Positions 1 through 9,932 of a DNA stretch of 64,000 nt are shown here, piece by piece. The position numbers were made by a program, and so were the translations under genes. Numbering within the stretch: the first letter of the stretch is position 1; the number at the start of each line of letters is the position of its first letter. Below the pieces are notes generated by a model. The model did no database searches, was not told where the DNA came from, and worked only from the letters and a program-made list of their open reading frames with translations. Source of the stretch: PALSA-505 sp036495485 (GTDB lineage: Bacteria; Actinomycetota; Actinomycetes; Streptosporangiales; Streptosporangiaceae); contig DASXMU010000087.1 in assembly GCA_036495485.1 (NCBI GenBank), forward strand, positions 20,930 to 84,929. Direction: 5' to 3'.

Positions 1-1
1 G

Positions 2-262
2 AAGACCGTGTGGCCCAGTGCGACCTACGCCATGGTCGGCGTGACCCCGATGATCGGCCAGAACGACGACTCGGCCGAGATCTTCACCACGGCCGACGCG
101 CAGCAGCTAGTCAGCTTCGCGAAGAGCAACGGCCTGGGCAGGCTGGCCTTCTGGTCGGTGGACCGGGACCAGCCCTGCGGCAGCGGCGTCAGCGGCCTGC
201 CAGCCTGCTCCGAGATCACCCAGCAGCCGCTGGACTTCACCAAGATCTTCGTCCAGGACTAG
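2..262 (+). CDS. C-terminal end of a GH18-type secreted chitinase (5' end outside window)
   Basis: Open from the window edge, so the start is missing; only the last 86 residues are visible. The stretch GVTPMIGQND followed by a helix ending in a GLGRLAFWSVDRDQPC segment and PLDFTKIF resembles the last strands and helix of the TIM barrel in actinobacterial GH18 chitinase-like proteins, where this end often follows a cellulose/chitin-binding module. If so it would be an extracellular enzyme acting on chitin or related glycans. Two strong hairpins follow the stop. Catalytic DxxDxDxE residues lie upstream of the window and cannot be checked. A related but different GH18 remnant lies at 11736-12638. 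Confidence 0.6.
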   Translation, partial: KTVWPSATYAMVGVTPMIGQNDDSAEIFTTADAQQLVSFAKSNGLGRLAFWSVDRDQPCGSGVSGLPACSEITQQPLDFTKIFVQD

Positions 263-281
263 TAAGGCCCTGTCGATGCCT

Positions 282-313
282 GCTCCCTGGCGTGCAACAG
301 CACGCCAGGGAGC
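282..313 (+). terminator. First hairpin after the chitinase gene
   Basis: A perfect 14-bp stem (282-295 with 300-313) around the loop AACA starts 20 bases after the chitinase stop. There is no long T tract, as is usual for high-GC actinobacterial terminators. Confidence 0.7.
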
Positions 314-329
314 TCCAAAGCTGACCTGG

Positions 330-366
330 GCGCTCGGTGCGCGGACCCGCTCCGCGCACCGAGCGC
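330..366 (+). terminator. Second, tandem hairpin after the chitinase gene
   Basis: A perfect 16-bp inverted repeat (330-345 with 351-366, loop CCCGC) follows the first hairpin after 16 bases. Tandem stems would give a strong stop to transcription ahead of the nrdR promoter region. Confidence 0.65.
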
Positions 367-561
367 TTCCTGGCTCCCGCCGACCTGCGTCTGCGCGTCC
401 GGCGGACCGTCATCCGGCGTAGACGACCAGTTCGGGCAGATCGCATTGACGCGGACACCATCGGCAGCACTGGAGGTGTCTGAGTCCTGGATCCGGACCC
501 AATATTTTCCGGTATGCGGTGCGCGTGTCCGCTTGCGCTGGCCACTGGTGGCCGATAGTTT

Positions 562-575
562 CCTACATCTAGTTG
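562..575 (+). promoter_or_regulatory. Candidate NrdR box upstream of nrdR
   Basis: The string CCTACATCTAGTTG, about 104 bases before the nrdR start, looks like the AT-rich palindromic core of NrdR boxes (consensus close to ACACWATATATWGTGT). NrdR normally binds two tandem boxes spaced by about three helical turns; I cannot find a convincing second box, so this is tentative. The 263-678 gap otherwise holds the two terminator hairpins and no gene that I can support. Confidence 0.35.
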
Positions 576-678
576 ATATACACCATTAGAACTACCAGGG
601 ATTGTATTCCTGGTGCTGGCTGACTTCGGTCCGGATCGAGCTGGGCACTGGGCCCTCAGATGGGGGGAATCGGTTCGC

Positions 679-1170
679 ATGCATTGCCCGTTCTGCCGGC
701 ATGACGATAGCCGGGTACTGGATAGCAGACCCGTAGAGGATGGCATGGCGATCCGGCGTCGCCGTTGCTGTACTACGTGCGGTCGCCGGTTCACCACAGT
801 AGAAACCGCAGCATTGCTGGTGAGCAAGCGCAGTGGCGCGACCGAGCCCTTCAGCCGGGAGAAAGTCATCGCAGGCGTCCGCAAGGCTTGCCAGGGACGC
901 CCTGTCACCGATGATGCCCTGGCGCTTCTTGGGCAACAGGTGGAGGAGACAGTACGCGCGACTGGCCAGGCAGTCGTGTCTAGCCACGATGTGGGGCTGG
1001 CTACCCTCGTGCCACTTCGGGATGTGGATGAGGTCGCTTACATGCGATTCGCCTCGGTTTACCGGAATTTCACCTCGGTAGAGGACTTCGAGACGGAGAT
1101 CATCAGGATGCGCGGGACCAGCCAGGTCGCTCAGCCATCGGGACTGCTGACAGGTGCTGTGCGGGCCTGA
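679..1170 (+). CDS. nrdR: Transcriptional repressor NrdR
   Basis: 163 residues, the family's usual size of about 150-170. It begins with a zinc ribbon (CPFC at residues 3-6, CTTC at about 31-34) and continues with an ATP-cone domain, the nucleotide-sensing part (FSREKVIAGVRKAC region). NrdR senses ATP/dATP and represses ribonucleotide reductase genes. The ATG at 679 is chosen because the protein then starts MHCPFC like its homologues and a purine-rich GGGGGGAA lies 11-18 bases upstream; an upstream ATG at 613 would add 22 residues without similarity. It is followed by nrdJ after 121 bases on the same strand, the classic actinobacterial nrdR-nrdJ order. Confidence 0.95.
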   Translation: MHCPFCRHDDSRVLDSRPVEDGMAIRRRRCCTTCGRRFTTVETAALLVSKRSGATEPFSREKVIAGVRKACQGRPVTDDALALLGQQVEETVRATGQAVVSSHDVGLATLVPLRDVDEVAYMRFASVYRNFTSVEDFETEIIRMRGTSQVAQPSGLLTGAVRA

Positions 1171-1291
1171 TCAGGATAAAGGCGAAAAGAGCCTGCGGAG
1201 GCTCACGGGAACCACATACGAGGCCGGGTCTTGCATAGCCCACCCGTAAGTAGTCAAACGTTGCAGAAGATACTCGAGGGGAACGAAGCTG

Positions 1292-4165
1292 ATGGCACAG
1301 ACCAGTGGCGGCCAGGCGCGCAAGGTGCGGGCGAAGGCAGCAAAGGGGCTACCTATCGAGCGGATCTACACCAAGCCGGGGGTGCATCCTTATGACCAGG
1401 TGTCCTGGGAGCACCGCGATGTGGTGCTGACGAACTGGCGTGACGGGTCGGTCAACTTCGAGCAGCGCGGGGTGGAGTTTCCGGACTTCTGGCAAGCGAA
1501 CGCCGTCCAGATCGTCGCCAGCAAGTATTTCCGCGGAGCACTAGGTACGCCGCAGCGCGAGCAAAGCCTCAGGCAGCTCATCGACCGGGTTGTGGGCACG
1601 TATGTCCGGACCGGCCGGGAGAACGGCTATTTCGCCGGGCCCGAGGACGCCGAGATTTTCGAGCATGAGATGACATACGCGCTGCTGCACCAGATCTTCA
1701 GCTTCAACTCACCGGTGTGGTTCAACGTCGGTACGGCCTCGCCTCAGCAGGTGTCGGCGTGCTTCTTGCTGGCCGTCGATGACTCGATGGACTCGATTCT
1801 GGACTGGTACAAGGAGGAGGGCTTGATCTTCAAGGGTGGATCGGGCGCCGGGGTCAACTTGTCGCGGATCCGATCGAGGAGAGAATTGCTGTCATCCGGA
1901 GGTAACGCTTCGGGTCCGGTGAGCTTCATGCGTGGTGCCGACGCCAGTGCCGGCACTATTAAGTCTGGCGGAGCGACGCGGCGGGCCGCGAAGATGGTGA
2001 TCCTCGACATTGATCACCCTGATATCGAGGAATTCATCGAGACCAAAGTACGTGAAGAGGAAAAGATACGAGTCCTGCGCGCCGCCGGATACGATATGGA
2101 CTTGGGCGGCGATGATATCTACTCCGTTCAGTACCAGAACGCCAACAACTCAGTGCGAGTCACAGACGAGTTCATGCGGCAAGTCGAAACCCGAGGCAAA
2201 TTCAGTCTACGGGCACGGCTGTCCGGTGAGGTTACAGAGACTGCCAGCGCCCATGATCTGTGGGAGAAGATGTGCCGCGCGGCGTGGGCATGCGCCGACC
2301 CGGGCATCCAGTATGACGACACGATCAACGGCTGGCACACTTGCCCCGAATCCGGACGGATCACAACGTCTAATCCGTGTGCCGAATACGTCCATCTAGA
2401 TAATTCCTCATGCAACCTGGCATCGATCAACTTGCTGAAATTTCTCAGCTCGGACAATAAGACCTTCGATGTCAAAACCTTCACCAGCGTCTGCGAGCTG
2501 GTTATCACCGCTATGGACATCTCCATCTGCTTTGCTGACTTCCCGACGCAGAAGATCGGGGAGGTGAGCCGGGCCTACCGGCAGCTAGGTATGGGATACG
2601 CTAATCTCGGTGCGCTGCTGATGGCTGCGGGACTGCCATACGACTCAAACGGCGGCCGGGCGCTTGCCGCTGCGGTCACTAGCCTGATGACTGCCACCGC
2701 CTACCGTCGCTCGGCAGAACTGGCTGGAATGGTCGGTCCTTACGACGGTTATGCGCGCAATGCCGAAGGTCACACGCAGATCATGCGCAAGCACCAGGCG
2801 GCGGCGCAGGCAACTCCTGCTACTGACGAACGTGACCGGCCAGTGTGGGCGGCTGCCGTCAGGGAATGGGATGAGTGCCTGCGGATCGGGGAGCGTAACG
2901 GCTGGCGCAACGCCCAGGCTACGCTGCTCGCGCCGACCGGCACGTCAGGACTGGCAATGGAAGTAGATACCACCGGTATCGAGCCAGCTTTGGGCCTGGT
3001 GACGTTCAAGAAGCTGGTCGGTGGCGGCTCTATGCAGTTCGTTAACCAAACCGTACAGCGGGCACTGCGGACTCTGAGCTACCCAGAGGAACAGGTTGAA
3101 GCGATAACGGAGTTCATCAGCCAGCACGGCCATGTCGTCGGTGCTCCTGGCCTCAAGACAGATCACTATCCGGTCTTCGACTGCGCGATGGGCGAACGAT
3201 CGATCGAGCCGATGGGGCATGTGCGGATGATGGCTGCGGTTCAGCCCTTCCTGAGTGGATCGATTTCCAAGACCGTGAACATGCCCGAGTCGGCGACAGT
3301 GGAGGATGTCGAGGAAATCTATCTGCAGGGCTGGAAGCTGGGCTTGAAGGCGCTGGCGATCTACCGGGACAACTGCAAAGTGGGACAGCCGTTGTCGGTC
3401 TCTAAGAACGCGGCTCCCGTGCAGTCGAGCGCGCCGGAACAATCTGCCCCCCCGGGGGGAACACACGTGCACCGCCCAATGCGCAGACGTCTTCCCCGAC
3501 ACCGCCCAGCCACCGTGACTAGATTCTCCGTGGCCGGTGCCGAAGGCTATATGACCGCCTCCAGTTACCCAGACGATGGGATCGGCGAGGTGTTCCTCAA
3601 GCTCGGCAAGCAAGGCTCCACGCTGGCCGGTGTCATGGACGCCTTCTCCATCGCGATCTCGGTCGGGCTCCAGTACGGCATCCCACTGGAGTCCTATGTA
3701 GCCAAGTTCACCAATATGCGATTCGAGCCCGCTGGTCTCACCGATGACTCGGATGTCCGGATCGCTAGCTCAGTGATGGACTATATTTTCCGTCGCTTGG
3801 CGCTGGACCACCTGCCTTTTGACCAGCGCGCCGAGCTAGGCATATTTTCCGCTGCCGAGCGCACTGCCAAACTCGCTGGAGCAGATCCCGCCGGACTAGG
3901 CGAGGAGGTAGACCCGGTCGAGCTTGCCCAGTCCGCTGCCGTGGAACCGGCTCATGCCGAACGAGCAGTGGCGGATCCGCCAGTGACTGCTAAACCGACC
4001 GCACAGCAGGCTGCGGCCGTACCGCACAGCACGGCTGAGCTGATCGAAGCCCAGCAGGGCCGTACTGCCGATGCTCCACTCTGCTTGACCTGCGGCACCA
4101 AGATGCGCCCGGCCGGAAGCTGCTATGTCTGCGAGGGCTGCGGCGCCACCAGTGGCTGTAGCTGA
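1292..4165 (+). CDS. nrdJ: Adenosylcobalamin-dependent class II ribonucleoside-diphosphate reductase NrdJ
   Basis: 957 residues, full length for actinobacterial NrdJ. It reduces ribonucleotides to deoxyribonucleotides using a radical formed from adenosylcobalamin. Visible landmarks: VSACF with the first redox cysteine (about residue 155), NPCAE with the N-C-E catalytic triad and SSCNLASIN with the partner cysteine about 10 residues later, the APTGT loop, MGKQGSTLAGV-type glycine-rich C-terminal repeat (here LGKQGSTLAGV), and a C-terminal cysteine-rich tail with CLTC, CYVCEGC that serves thioredoxin-linked re-reduction or zinc binding. A GAGGGG sequence precedes the ATG. The reading frame is intact; third positions look less GC-rich than in genes after 9 kb. 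Confidence 0.96.
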   Translation: MAQTSGGQARKVRAKAAKGLPIERIYTKPGVHPYDQVSWEHRDVVLTNWRDGSVNFEQRGVEFPDFWQANAVQIVASKYFRGALGTPQREQSLRQLIDRVVGTYVRTGRENGYFAGPEDAEIFEHEMTYALLHQIFSFNSPVWFNVGTASPQQVSACFLLAVDDSMDSILDWYKEEGLIFKGGSGAGVNLSRIRSRRELLSSGGNASGPVSFMRGADASAGTIKSGGATRRAAKMVILDIDHPDIEEFIETKVREEEKIRVLRAAGYDMDLGGDDIYSVQYQNANNSVRVTDEFMRQVETRGKFSLRARLSGEVTETASAHDLWEKMCRAAWACADPGIQYDDTINGWHTCPESGRITTSNPCAEYVHLDNSSCNLASINLLKFLSSDNKTFDVKTFTSVCELVITAMDISICFADFPTQKIGEVSRAYRQLGMGYANLGALLMAAGLPYDSNGGRALAAAVTSLMTATAYRRSAELAGMVGPYDGYARNAEGHTQIMRKHQAAAQATPATDERDRPVWAAAVREWDECLRIGERNGWRNAQATLLAPTGTSGLAMEVDTTGIEPALGLVTFKKLVGGGSMQFVNQTVQRALRTLSYPEEQVEAITEFISQHGHVVGAPGLKTDHYPVFDCAMGERSIEPMGHVRMMAAVQPFLSGSISKTVNMPESATVEDVEEIYLQGWKLGLKALAIYRDNCKVGQPLSVSKNAAPVQSSAPEQSAPPGGTHVHRPMRRRLPRHRPATVTRFSVAGAEGYMTASSYPDDGIGEVFLKLGKQGSTLAGVMDAFSIAISVGLQYGIPLESYVAKFTNMRFEPAGLTDDSDVRIASSVMDYIFRRLALDHLPFDQRAELGIFSAAERTAKLAGADPAGLGEEVDPVELAQSAAVEPAHAERAVADPPVTAKPTAQQAAAVPHSTAELIEAQQGRTADAPLCLTCGTKMRPAGSCYVCEGCGATSGCS

Positions 4166-4174
4166 AAGGTACGC

Positions 4175-4206
4175 GCGAGAGGACCGGCTTTAGCCGGTCC
4201 TCTCGC
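4175..4206 (+). terminator. Terminator between nrdJ and the DUF3500 gene
   Basis: A 15-bp perfect stem (4175-4189 with 4192-4206) begins 10 bases after the nrdJ stop. It lies between convergent genes and can serve both directions. Confidence 0.75.
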
Positions 4207-4229
4207 CTTCTGTGGCATCCGGTGCGGGA

Positions 4230-5159
4230 TTACGGCAGCGCGTGCCCGCCGAAGTCATGTGCTGGGTAACGGAGCACGGTGTGCGCGTGGTTGGCATCGT
4301 TGGCGGTGTTGTCGTACTCGATCAGCAGGCCGGGGCCCTGGATTCGGTAGTAGTGTCCCGCCTCGGGTCGCAGTGGCCCCTCCCAAGCGAAGAACATCTC
4401 AGTACCTGCCAGCCGAGTGGTCTCCCGCGCGGCGAGTTCGCCAGCCAGCCGACTGAGATAGACAGCGACGAGCCGGCCCAGCAATCCCTTGCTCACTTGG
4501 TTGAGAAGGGTCATCCCTACGCCGGCTGGGGTGATAGGAGCAGTGATAACCGGGGAGGTTGAGCTGCGGATGTCAGATGGCGCGGTGCCGGCGACTATCG
4601 CCTGCCTGCGGGCTTGCGGTCCCATCGCCTCCATCAGCGCTCTTGCGAGATCCTCTTCTGGCCCCAGGGGTCGCAGCACGCGCTCCCCGGCCACGCGGAC
4701 GGTGGCGGGATGCGCGCCGAAGAATAGCGGCGTCGGATGCACCTGATTGCCATCCAAGGTGAGCGAGACGGACAGATGGTGTCCCTCCCACCGCCATGCC
4801 CATGAATCGTCCCGGGCTGGATCACCGAACACCGCGATCCAATAGTCATGGTCATGTCTGCCCCGCCGCCAGCCTTCACACCTATCCAGCACTTCTTCCA
4901 GTGCCATGATCGCGGTTGCCTGTGCGTAACCAGATGGGCTCAGCGCTGTTGCGAGCAACCGACGGGCGGCCTTCCGCTCGCCACTATTCAAGTCAGCCAG
5001 GCACACACCTGCCCGGGGCCGGGGAAGGTAGGTAAACCAGCGCCTAGCGGAATCCGTGAAGGGCAGGAACGCGTCCGAGCGCTGCCGCTCATCCAGCCCG
5101 TCTAGGAACCTGATAGCGGCAGAGCGCATGGCCGCCTGGATCGTCACGTGCTCATGCAT
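4230..5159 (-). CDS. DUF3500 family protein
   Basis: 309 residues. The C-terminal third carries the family's hallmark HYYRIQGPGLLIEYDNTAND string followed by a conserved HAH-R-DFG pattern, and the middle has WAWRWEGHHLSVS typical of DUF3500. The biochemical role of this family is not established. There is no signal peptide or membrane segment. The ATG overlaps the end of the upstream gene by 8 bases, so it is translationally coupled to it and is the last gene of a three-gene minus-strand unit headed by an SAH-hydrolase-like protein. Confidence 0.85.
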   Translation of the reverse strand: MHEHVTIQAAMRSAAIRFLDGLDERQRSDAFLPFTDSARRWFTYLPRPRAGVCLADLNSGERKAARRLLATALSPSGYAQATAIMALEEVLDRCEGWRRGRHDHDYWIAVFGDPARDDSWAWRWEGHHLSVSLTLDGNQVHPTPLFFGAHPATVRVAGERVLRPLGPEEDLARALMEAMGPQARRQAIVAGTAPSDIRSSTSPVITAPITPAGVGMTLLNQVSKGLLGRLVAVYLSRLAGELAARETTRLAGTEMFFAWEGPLRPEAGHYYRIQGPGLLIEYDNTANDANHAHTVLRYPAHDFGGHALP

Positions 5160-5907
5160 CCTCGCCTCCCGGTACTGGCCTGACGCCTATTGCTCGAATG
5201 AGTGCGGCGAACAATTCCGGATGGCGGTAGACTAGCCGGATCGACAGGTAGCGCTCGGTGATCAGCTTGCGCAGGTGCTGCCCGTCGCCGCTGGCGGGCA
5301 GGTGCCCGGTACGGACCATGACACGCAAGTGCAGCAGCGCCGCAAGGTGCTGCTCGAAGAACGACTGGCAGGGCAGCGGGCTGCCAAGCCAGGCGCAGGC
5401 CTGCGCACGGGTCATAACTTCCCAGACCACGGCATCGGCTAGGCTGCCCGATCCATCACACACCGTAAGCAGATGAGGTAGCCGCACCATATCCTGTCTG
5501 GGTTCGACTTCCGGGACCGTGGCCGAGGTGACGCACGGCCTCACTGGATGCGTGTCATGCCGTCGGCGGTCATCGAGATGGGCAGCGAATTCCAGTGGCA
5601 GCCGCGCAGTACCGACATCCCCGCCCACGTGCAACGCAGCCCCGGCGCTGCCAGTGCGGCGCACCGCAGCGAGCCCAGCAGGCGCGAGTGGTCCATACGG
5701 CAGGGGAACATGGGCCAGGTGATACTGGCCGGCTACCGTGAGCACCCGGTCACCGCTGGGGCTCTGGGCAGGCACCGGACCGGCGCACAGGATGAGGAGG
5801 CCGCGAGTCGGCGTGCCGGACCAGCCATCGGGTCGCCGCAGACAGAACACGCGTTCCGCGGCGACCGTCCTAGCGGCGCCGGTCAAAGCCGGGGCGGGAA
5901 CGTCCAT
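5152..5907 (-). CDS. Hypothetical protein, middle gene of the SAH-hydrolase-like/DUF3500 cluster
   Basis: 251 residues from the ATG at 5907, which lies inside the last codons of the upstream gene (25-base overlap). I do not recognise a family. The N-terminal half is rich in Pro, Gly, Arg and His; the C-terminal half (from about residue 150) looks like a helical domain with SFFEQHLAALLHLRVMV and LSIRLVYRHPELFAALIRA. No signal peptide, metal motif or nucleotide-binding motif is evident. Position between two conserved genes and the overlaps on both sides argue that it is a real gene. A longer frame reaches back to 5982 but would overlap the neighbour more deeply. Confidence 0.6.
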   Translation of the reverse strand: MDVPAPALTGAARTVAAERVFCLRRPDGWSGTPTRGLLILCAGPVPAQSPSGDRVLTVAGQYHLAHVPLPYGPLAPAGLAAVRRTGSAGAALHVGGDVGTARLPLEFAAHLDDRRRHDTHPVRPCVTSATVPEVEPRQDMVRLPHLLTVCDGSGSLADAVVWEVMTRAQACAWLGSPLPCQSFFEQHLAALLHLRVMVRTGHLPASGDGQHLRKLITERYLSIRLVYRHPELFAALIRAIGVRPVPGGEDA

Positions 5908-7523
5908 GGCACTGCCTGGAATTCTGGGGCGCTTTCCCCCGGCGTGAGCAGGTCCCGCTGTGCTGAGGGTTCTACATACCAATCGTAATAGGTTTTCAGG
6001 GCCGACGAGGTGTTGAGGATCTTGTTGGTCAGGTCCAGATTGTGGCCGGGAGCGAATCCACCGCGATCAGGCTGAGCCAGGACGACTCCGCCCAGCAGGA
6101 GCGAGGAGATGATCAGGTCGACATAACGGTTGGGCAGAGACTCGGCGTGATAGAAATTCACTGGCATACCATGACCGATCACGCATAGCTCAATGTCGTT
6201 GCCGAGCAGGTATCCGTGGCCGAGTCGGCCATAGTCGCGCACAGACCGGGCCGCTGTGGCGAACTCGTCGAGGGCGAACTCGTAAGTGCGCGACGTGGTG
6301 CTTGCCAGGTAGCAGCTTTTGCGGAACGCGGACACGTGCTCGCCTCGCAGGCTGCCGCGGCCGCCAGCGCCAATTAGCAGCAGCGGCTGGTGGGACTCGA
6401 TCAGACTGGTAAGTGACCGGCTGGTGGCAAAGCCTTCCTCGTGGGCTGCGATCAGTGCCACGGTTTTGTGATCGTAGACTGCTACCCGCATCCGCAGGGT
6501 TCGCAGAACATGGGCGACTTGGCGGCCGATCCGGCCGTAGCCGACTACCAGAGCCGGGCGTCCCTCGAATTTCTCATGCGGCAATCGGGTCATGATGCTG
6601 CGCACCGCGGCGGTTGCGACACCATAAGACTCTATGGTTGCCTTGATCTGGCTTTCGGCCACGGAAAAGACTGGAATAGGAAGCTGGACCCCCTCCAGCT
6701 TCCAGATCCCGGACATAGTCTGCTCGACCACCCCGCTGAATTCCCCCATCGCATCGGGGTAGTGCTCAGCTACGACGGGCCACAAGTACCCTCCGTCGTC
6801 AAAGATCATGGTTTTGAGGCCGGCGGCCCGGGCCCGCTCGATGTGCGCACCGGCACTGGCAACCCGGTCAGGGTAGAGAGCCACGTGAACACCGAGGCTG
6901 TCACGGAGCCAGCCGTCCACGCGGTGCCGCTGGGTATAGGGATAGCCTTTGTCCAGGACAGTGATGTGCCGTGGGTCAGCACCCATTGCCCGAAGCGCGT
7001 CCATCATGGCTACAAAGTCGGTCATGTGATGAATCGCCATGAAGTACGTGTGACCTGCCAGAGCCTGCGGCCCGCAGGAGGCGGCCAGTTGCTGGGTGAG
7101 CGGGAACTGCCTGCGTACGCTCGCGAGTTCCAGGCTGGTCAGCGGCAGCGCATTCAGTGCATCGAATAATGCCCGGGCGGCGTCTGCATCGGCTCCTGGC
7201 GAGGAGTCGATGACGGTGAGCGCGGCGACGTAGGAGTGGGCGTCTGCATAGGGGGGAGTAGCGGGCTCGCAGACCGACAGTATGACCTCGCCGACGTCTG
7301 GCACCTCGACACGCGCCTGGGCAGCGAATGTCGCGGCTTCCTCAGAGGCTGTGCTCAGCGTGACGACTACAGCTTGCCGTTCCTGTAGCTTCGCTAAATA
7401 GTGCACTAGTGCATCCCGGGCATCGTTGCGCGTGCCCTGGAACATTACCTGGTGCGATATAGAGGGTAAAAGCCCTTGGTCATGGGGGTCCGACTCGGGT
7501 AAGCCGACGGATTTCTGGCTCAT
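5883..7523 (-). CDS. S-adenosyl-L-homocysteine hydrolase-like NAD-binding protein with altered active site
   Basis: 546 residues. A Rossmann NAD site VVGYGRIGRQVAHVLR (about residues 326-341) and SAHH-type segments HHMTD, FDDGG and a GVxExTxxG element show that it belongs to the adenosylhomocysteinase superfamily. Aligned by eye with true SAHH, the histidine of HMT, the Asp of DDGG and the Lys corresponding to human K186 are kept, but E156 is Gln (VEQT), and the D190-N191 pair is Glu-Ser. The C-terminal K-x-x-x-Y tail that closes the NAD site is not evident, and the N-terminus is about 130 residues longer than usual. It may bind NAD and act on a different adenosyl or other substrate. ATG 7523 is preferred over 7544 because GAGG lies about 10 bases upstream. 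Confidence 0.8.
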   Translation of the reverse strand: MSQKSVGLPESDPHDQGLLPSISHQVMFQGTRNDARDALVHYLAKLQERQAVVVTLSTASEEAATFAAQARVEVPDVGEVILSVCEPATPPYADAHSYVAALTVIDSSPGADADAARALFDALNALPLTSLELASVRRQFPLTQQLAASCGPQALAGHTYFMAIHHMTDFVAMMDALRAMGADPRHITVLDKGYPYTQRHRVDGWLRDSLGVHVALYPDRVASAGAHIERARAAGLKTMIFDDGGYLWPVVAEHYPDAMGEFSGVVEQTMSGIWKLEGVQLPIPVFSVAESQIKATIESYGVATAAVRSIMTRLPHEKFEGRPALVVGYGRIGRQVAHVLRTLRMRVAVYDHKTVALIAAHEEGFATSRSLTSLIESHQPLLLIGAGGRGSLRGEHVSAFRKSCYLASTTSRTYEFALDEFATAARSVRDYGRLGHGYLLGNDIELCVIGHGMPVNFYHAESLPNRYVDLIISSLLLGGVVLAQPDRGGFAPGHNLDLTNKILNTSSALKTYYDWYVEPSAQRDLLTPGESAPEFQAVPWTFPPRL

Positions 7524-8464
7524 CAGGAGCACCTCTTTCCACATGAAATAACCCGGACTGCACCTAAGCTACAGGCGATCTGGTCACAGTCCAGGGCCTG
7601 CCGCCGTCTATCTGCCTCCCCAGCGGTAGCGTGCTCTGGCGACTCCGGGATGGGTGTTACTTGGCTAGGCGGGGCAGGAGTGCTGAGGCTGCGGTTATGC
7701 CGGCGATGGTGGCGCAGGCTAGGACTGTGGTGTCCAGCCAGAGGTTGGCGGGAATGTTGACCAGGAGGCCGCGCAGGGCGTCTACCTCGTAGGAGAGGGG
7801 GTTGACCTTGCTGATGGCCTGCAGCCAGCCGGGCATGACCTTGGGCGGGTAGAGGGCGCTGGAGCTGAAGAACAGTGGCATGGTCATGGCCTGGCCGATG
7901 CCCATCAGGCGGTCGCGCTTCAGGGCGATGCCGGCGATGGTCATGGACAGGCAGGAGAAGAACGCCGAGCCGAGGATGACGATTCCGAAGGTTGCCAGCA
8001 GCTTGGCGGGGTTGCCGGTGAGTGAGACGCCGAGGATGGCGGACAGGACGATGATCACGGCAGCCTGGATGATCGAGCGGATGCTGGCCGCGAAGGCCTT
8101 GCCGGTGATCAGGGCCGGTCGTGGGGTCGGGGTGACCATGAGCTTGGTCAGCACGCCGGCGTCGCGCTCCCAGATGATCTGGATGCCGTAGAAGATGGCG
8201 ATGAACAGGGCCGACTGGGCCAGGATGCCGGGGGCCAGGAAGGCTAGGTAGGGGATGCCGCGCGGGGTGGGGATCGCGTGGATCCGGGTGAACGTCTCGC
8301 CGTAGATGAGCAGCCAGAGGGTCGGCTGGATGGCGCGCATATACAGCTCGGTGCGATCGTGCCTGACCTTGCGCAGCTCGACCCAGCACAGCGTGACTAT
8401 GCGGCTGCCCAGACGGCGCAGCGTGTCCAGCGGTGTCTCCCCGGCCAGGCCGGGAGTCATAAAC

Positions 8465-9324
<860 letters not shown>

Positions 9325-9328
<4 letters not shown>

Positions 9329-9804
9329 CGCTGGCGGGCCTCCATCCGCCCGGCCAGCCGCCGCATCGCGGGGATGGCCGCCGCCAGCGCGGCCCGGTCC
9401 TGGCTGGACAGGCCGGCCAGCGCTTGCCCGGCCAGCTCGGCGCGCAGGTCGCGCCACTCGGCCAGCCGGCCGCGCGCCTTGGCTGTCACGTCCAGCAGCA
9501 CCGAGCGGCCGTCGGTGCTGCTGGGGATGCGCTCGAGCAGCCCCTTATCGGTGAGCTTGCCGACCAGTGTGCTCACCGTGTTAGGGGCCAGGCGCAGCTC
9601 GGCGGCCGCCTCGGCCACCGTCAGCCCGGGGGTGCGCGCGGCCAGCCTGAGCAGCTCCGACTGGGCAGGTGGCAGTGGCTCGGTCTGCCAGCTACGCCGC
9701 GCCGCCCGCCTGGCCGCCCGGCGCACCGCGCTCACCGCGTCGAGGAACCCGGCGGCGGACTGCATCACCTCGCGGTCGGCGGGTGCCTGCGCGGCCGGTC
9801 TCAT
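9325..9804 (-). CDS. MarR family transcriptional regulator of the ABC exporter operon
   Basis: 159 residues with a winged-helix domain: LLRLAARTPGLTVAEAAAEL and the recognition helix APNTVSTLVGKLTDKGLL, then a DGRSVLLDVTAKA wing. MarR proteins bind palindromes as dimers and often respond to the exported compound. It is first in the operon and its stop overlaps the ATPase start. The AT-rich stretch 9855-9905 just upstream is the likely promoter, but I see no clear palindrome there. Confidence 0.9.
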
Positions 9805-9932
9805 CTACGCCGCCCCCCGGCTGGCCCGGCGGTCCGTGGATGGCCCCACCGAGTCCTTTCATTTTCTATATCTTTCACAGAGCTATTATAAACATGCCTC
9901 CTACCTGCACTTTTATAGCGGAGATGTACTGA

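Noticed and set aside
541..547. GCCACTG string reminiscent of a cobalamin riboswitch upstream of nrdR-nrdJ
   Set aside because: The B12 box and the other conserved blocks of the riboswitch core are missing around it.
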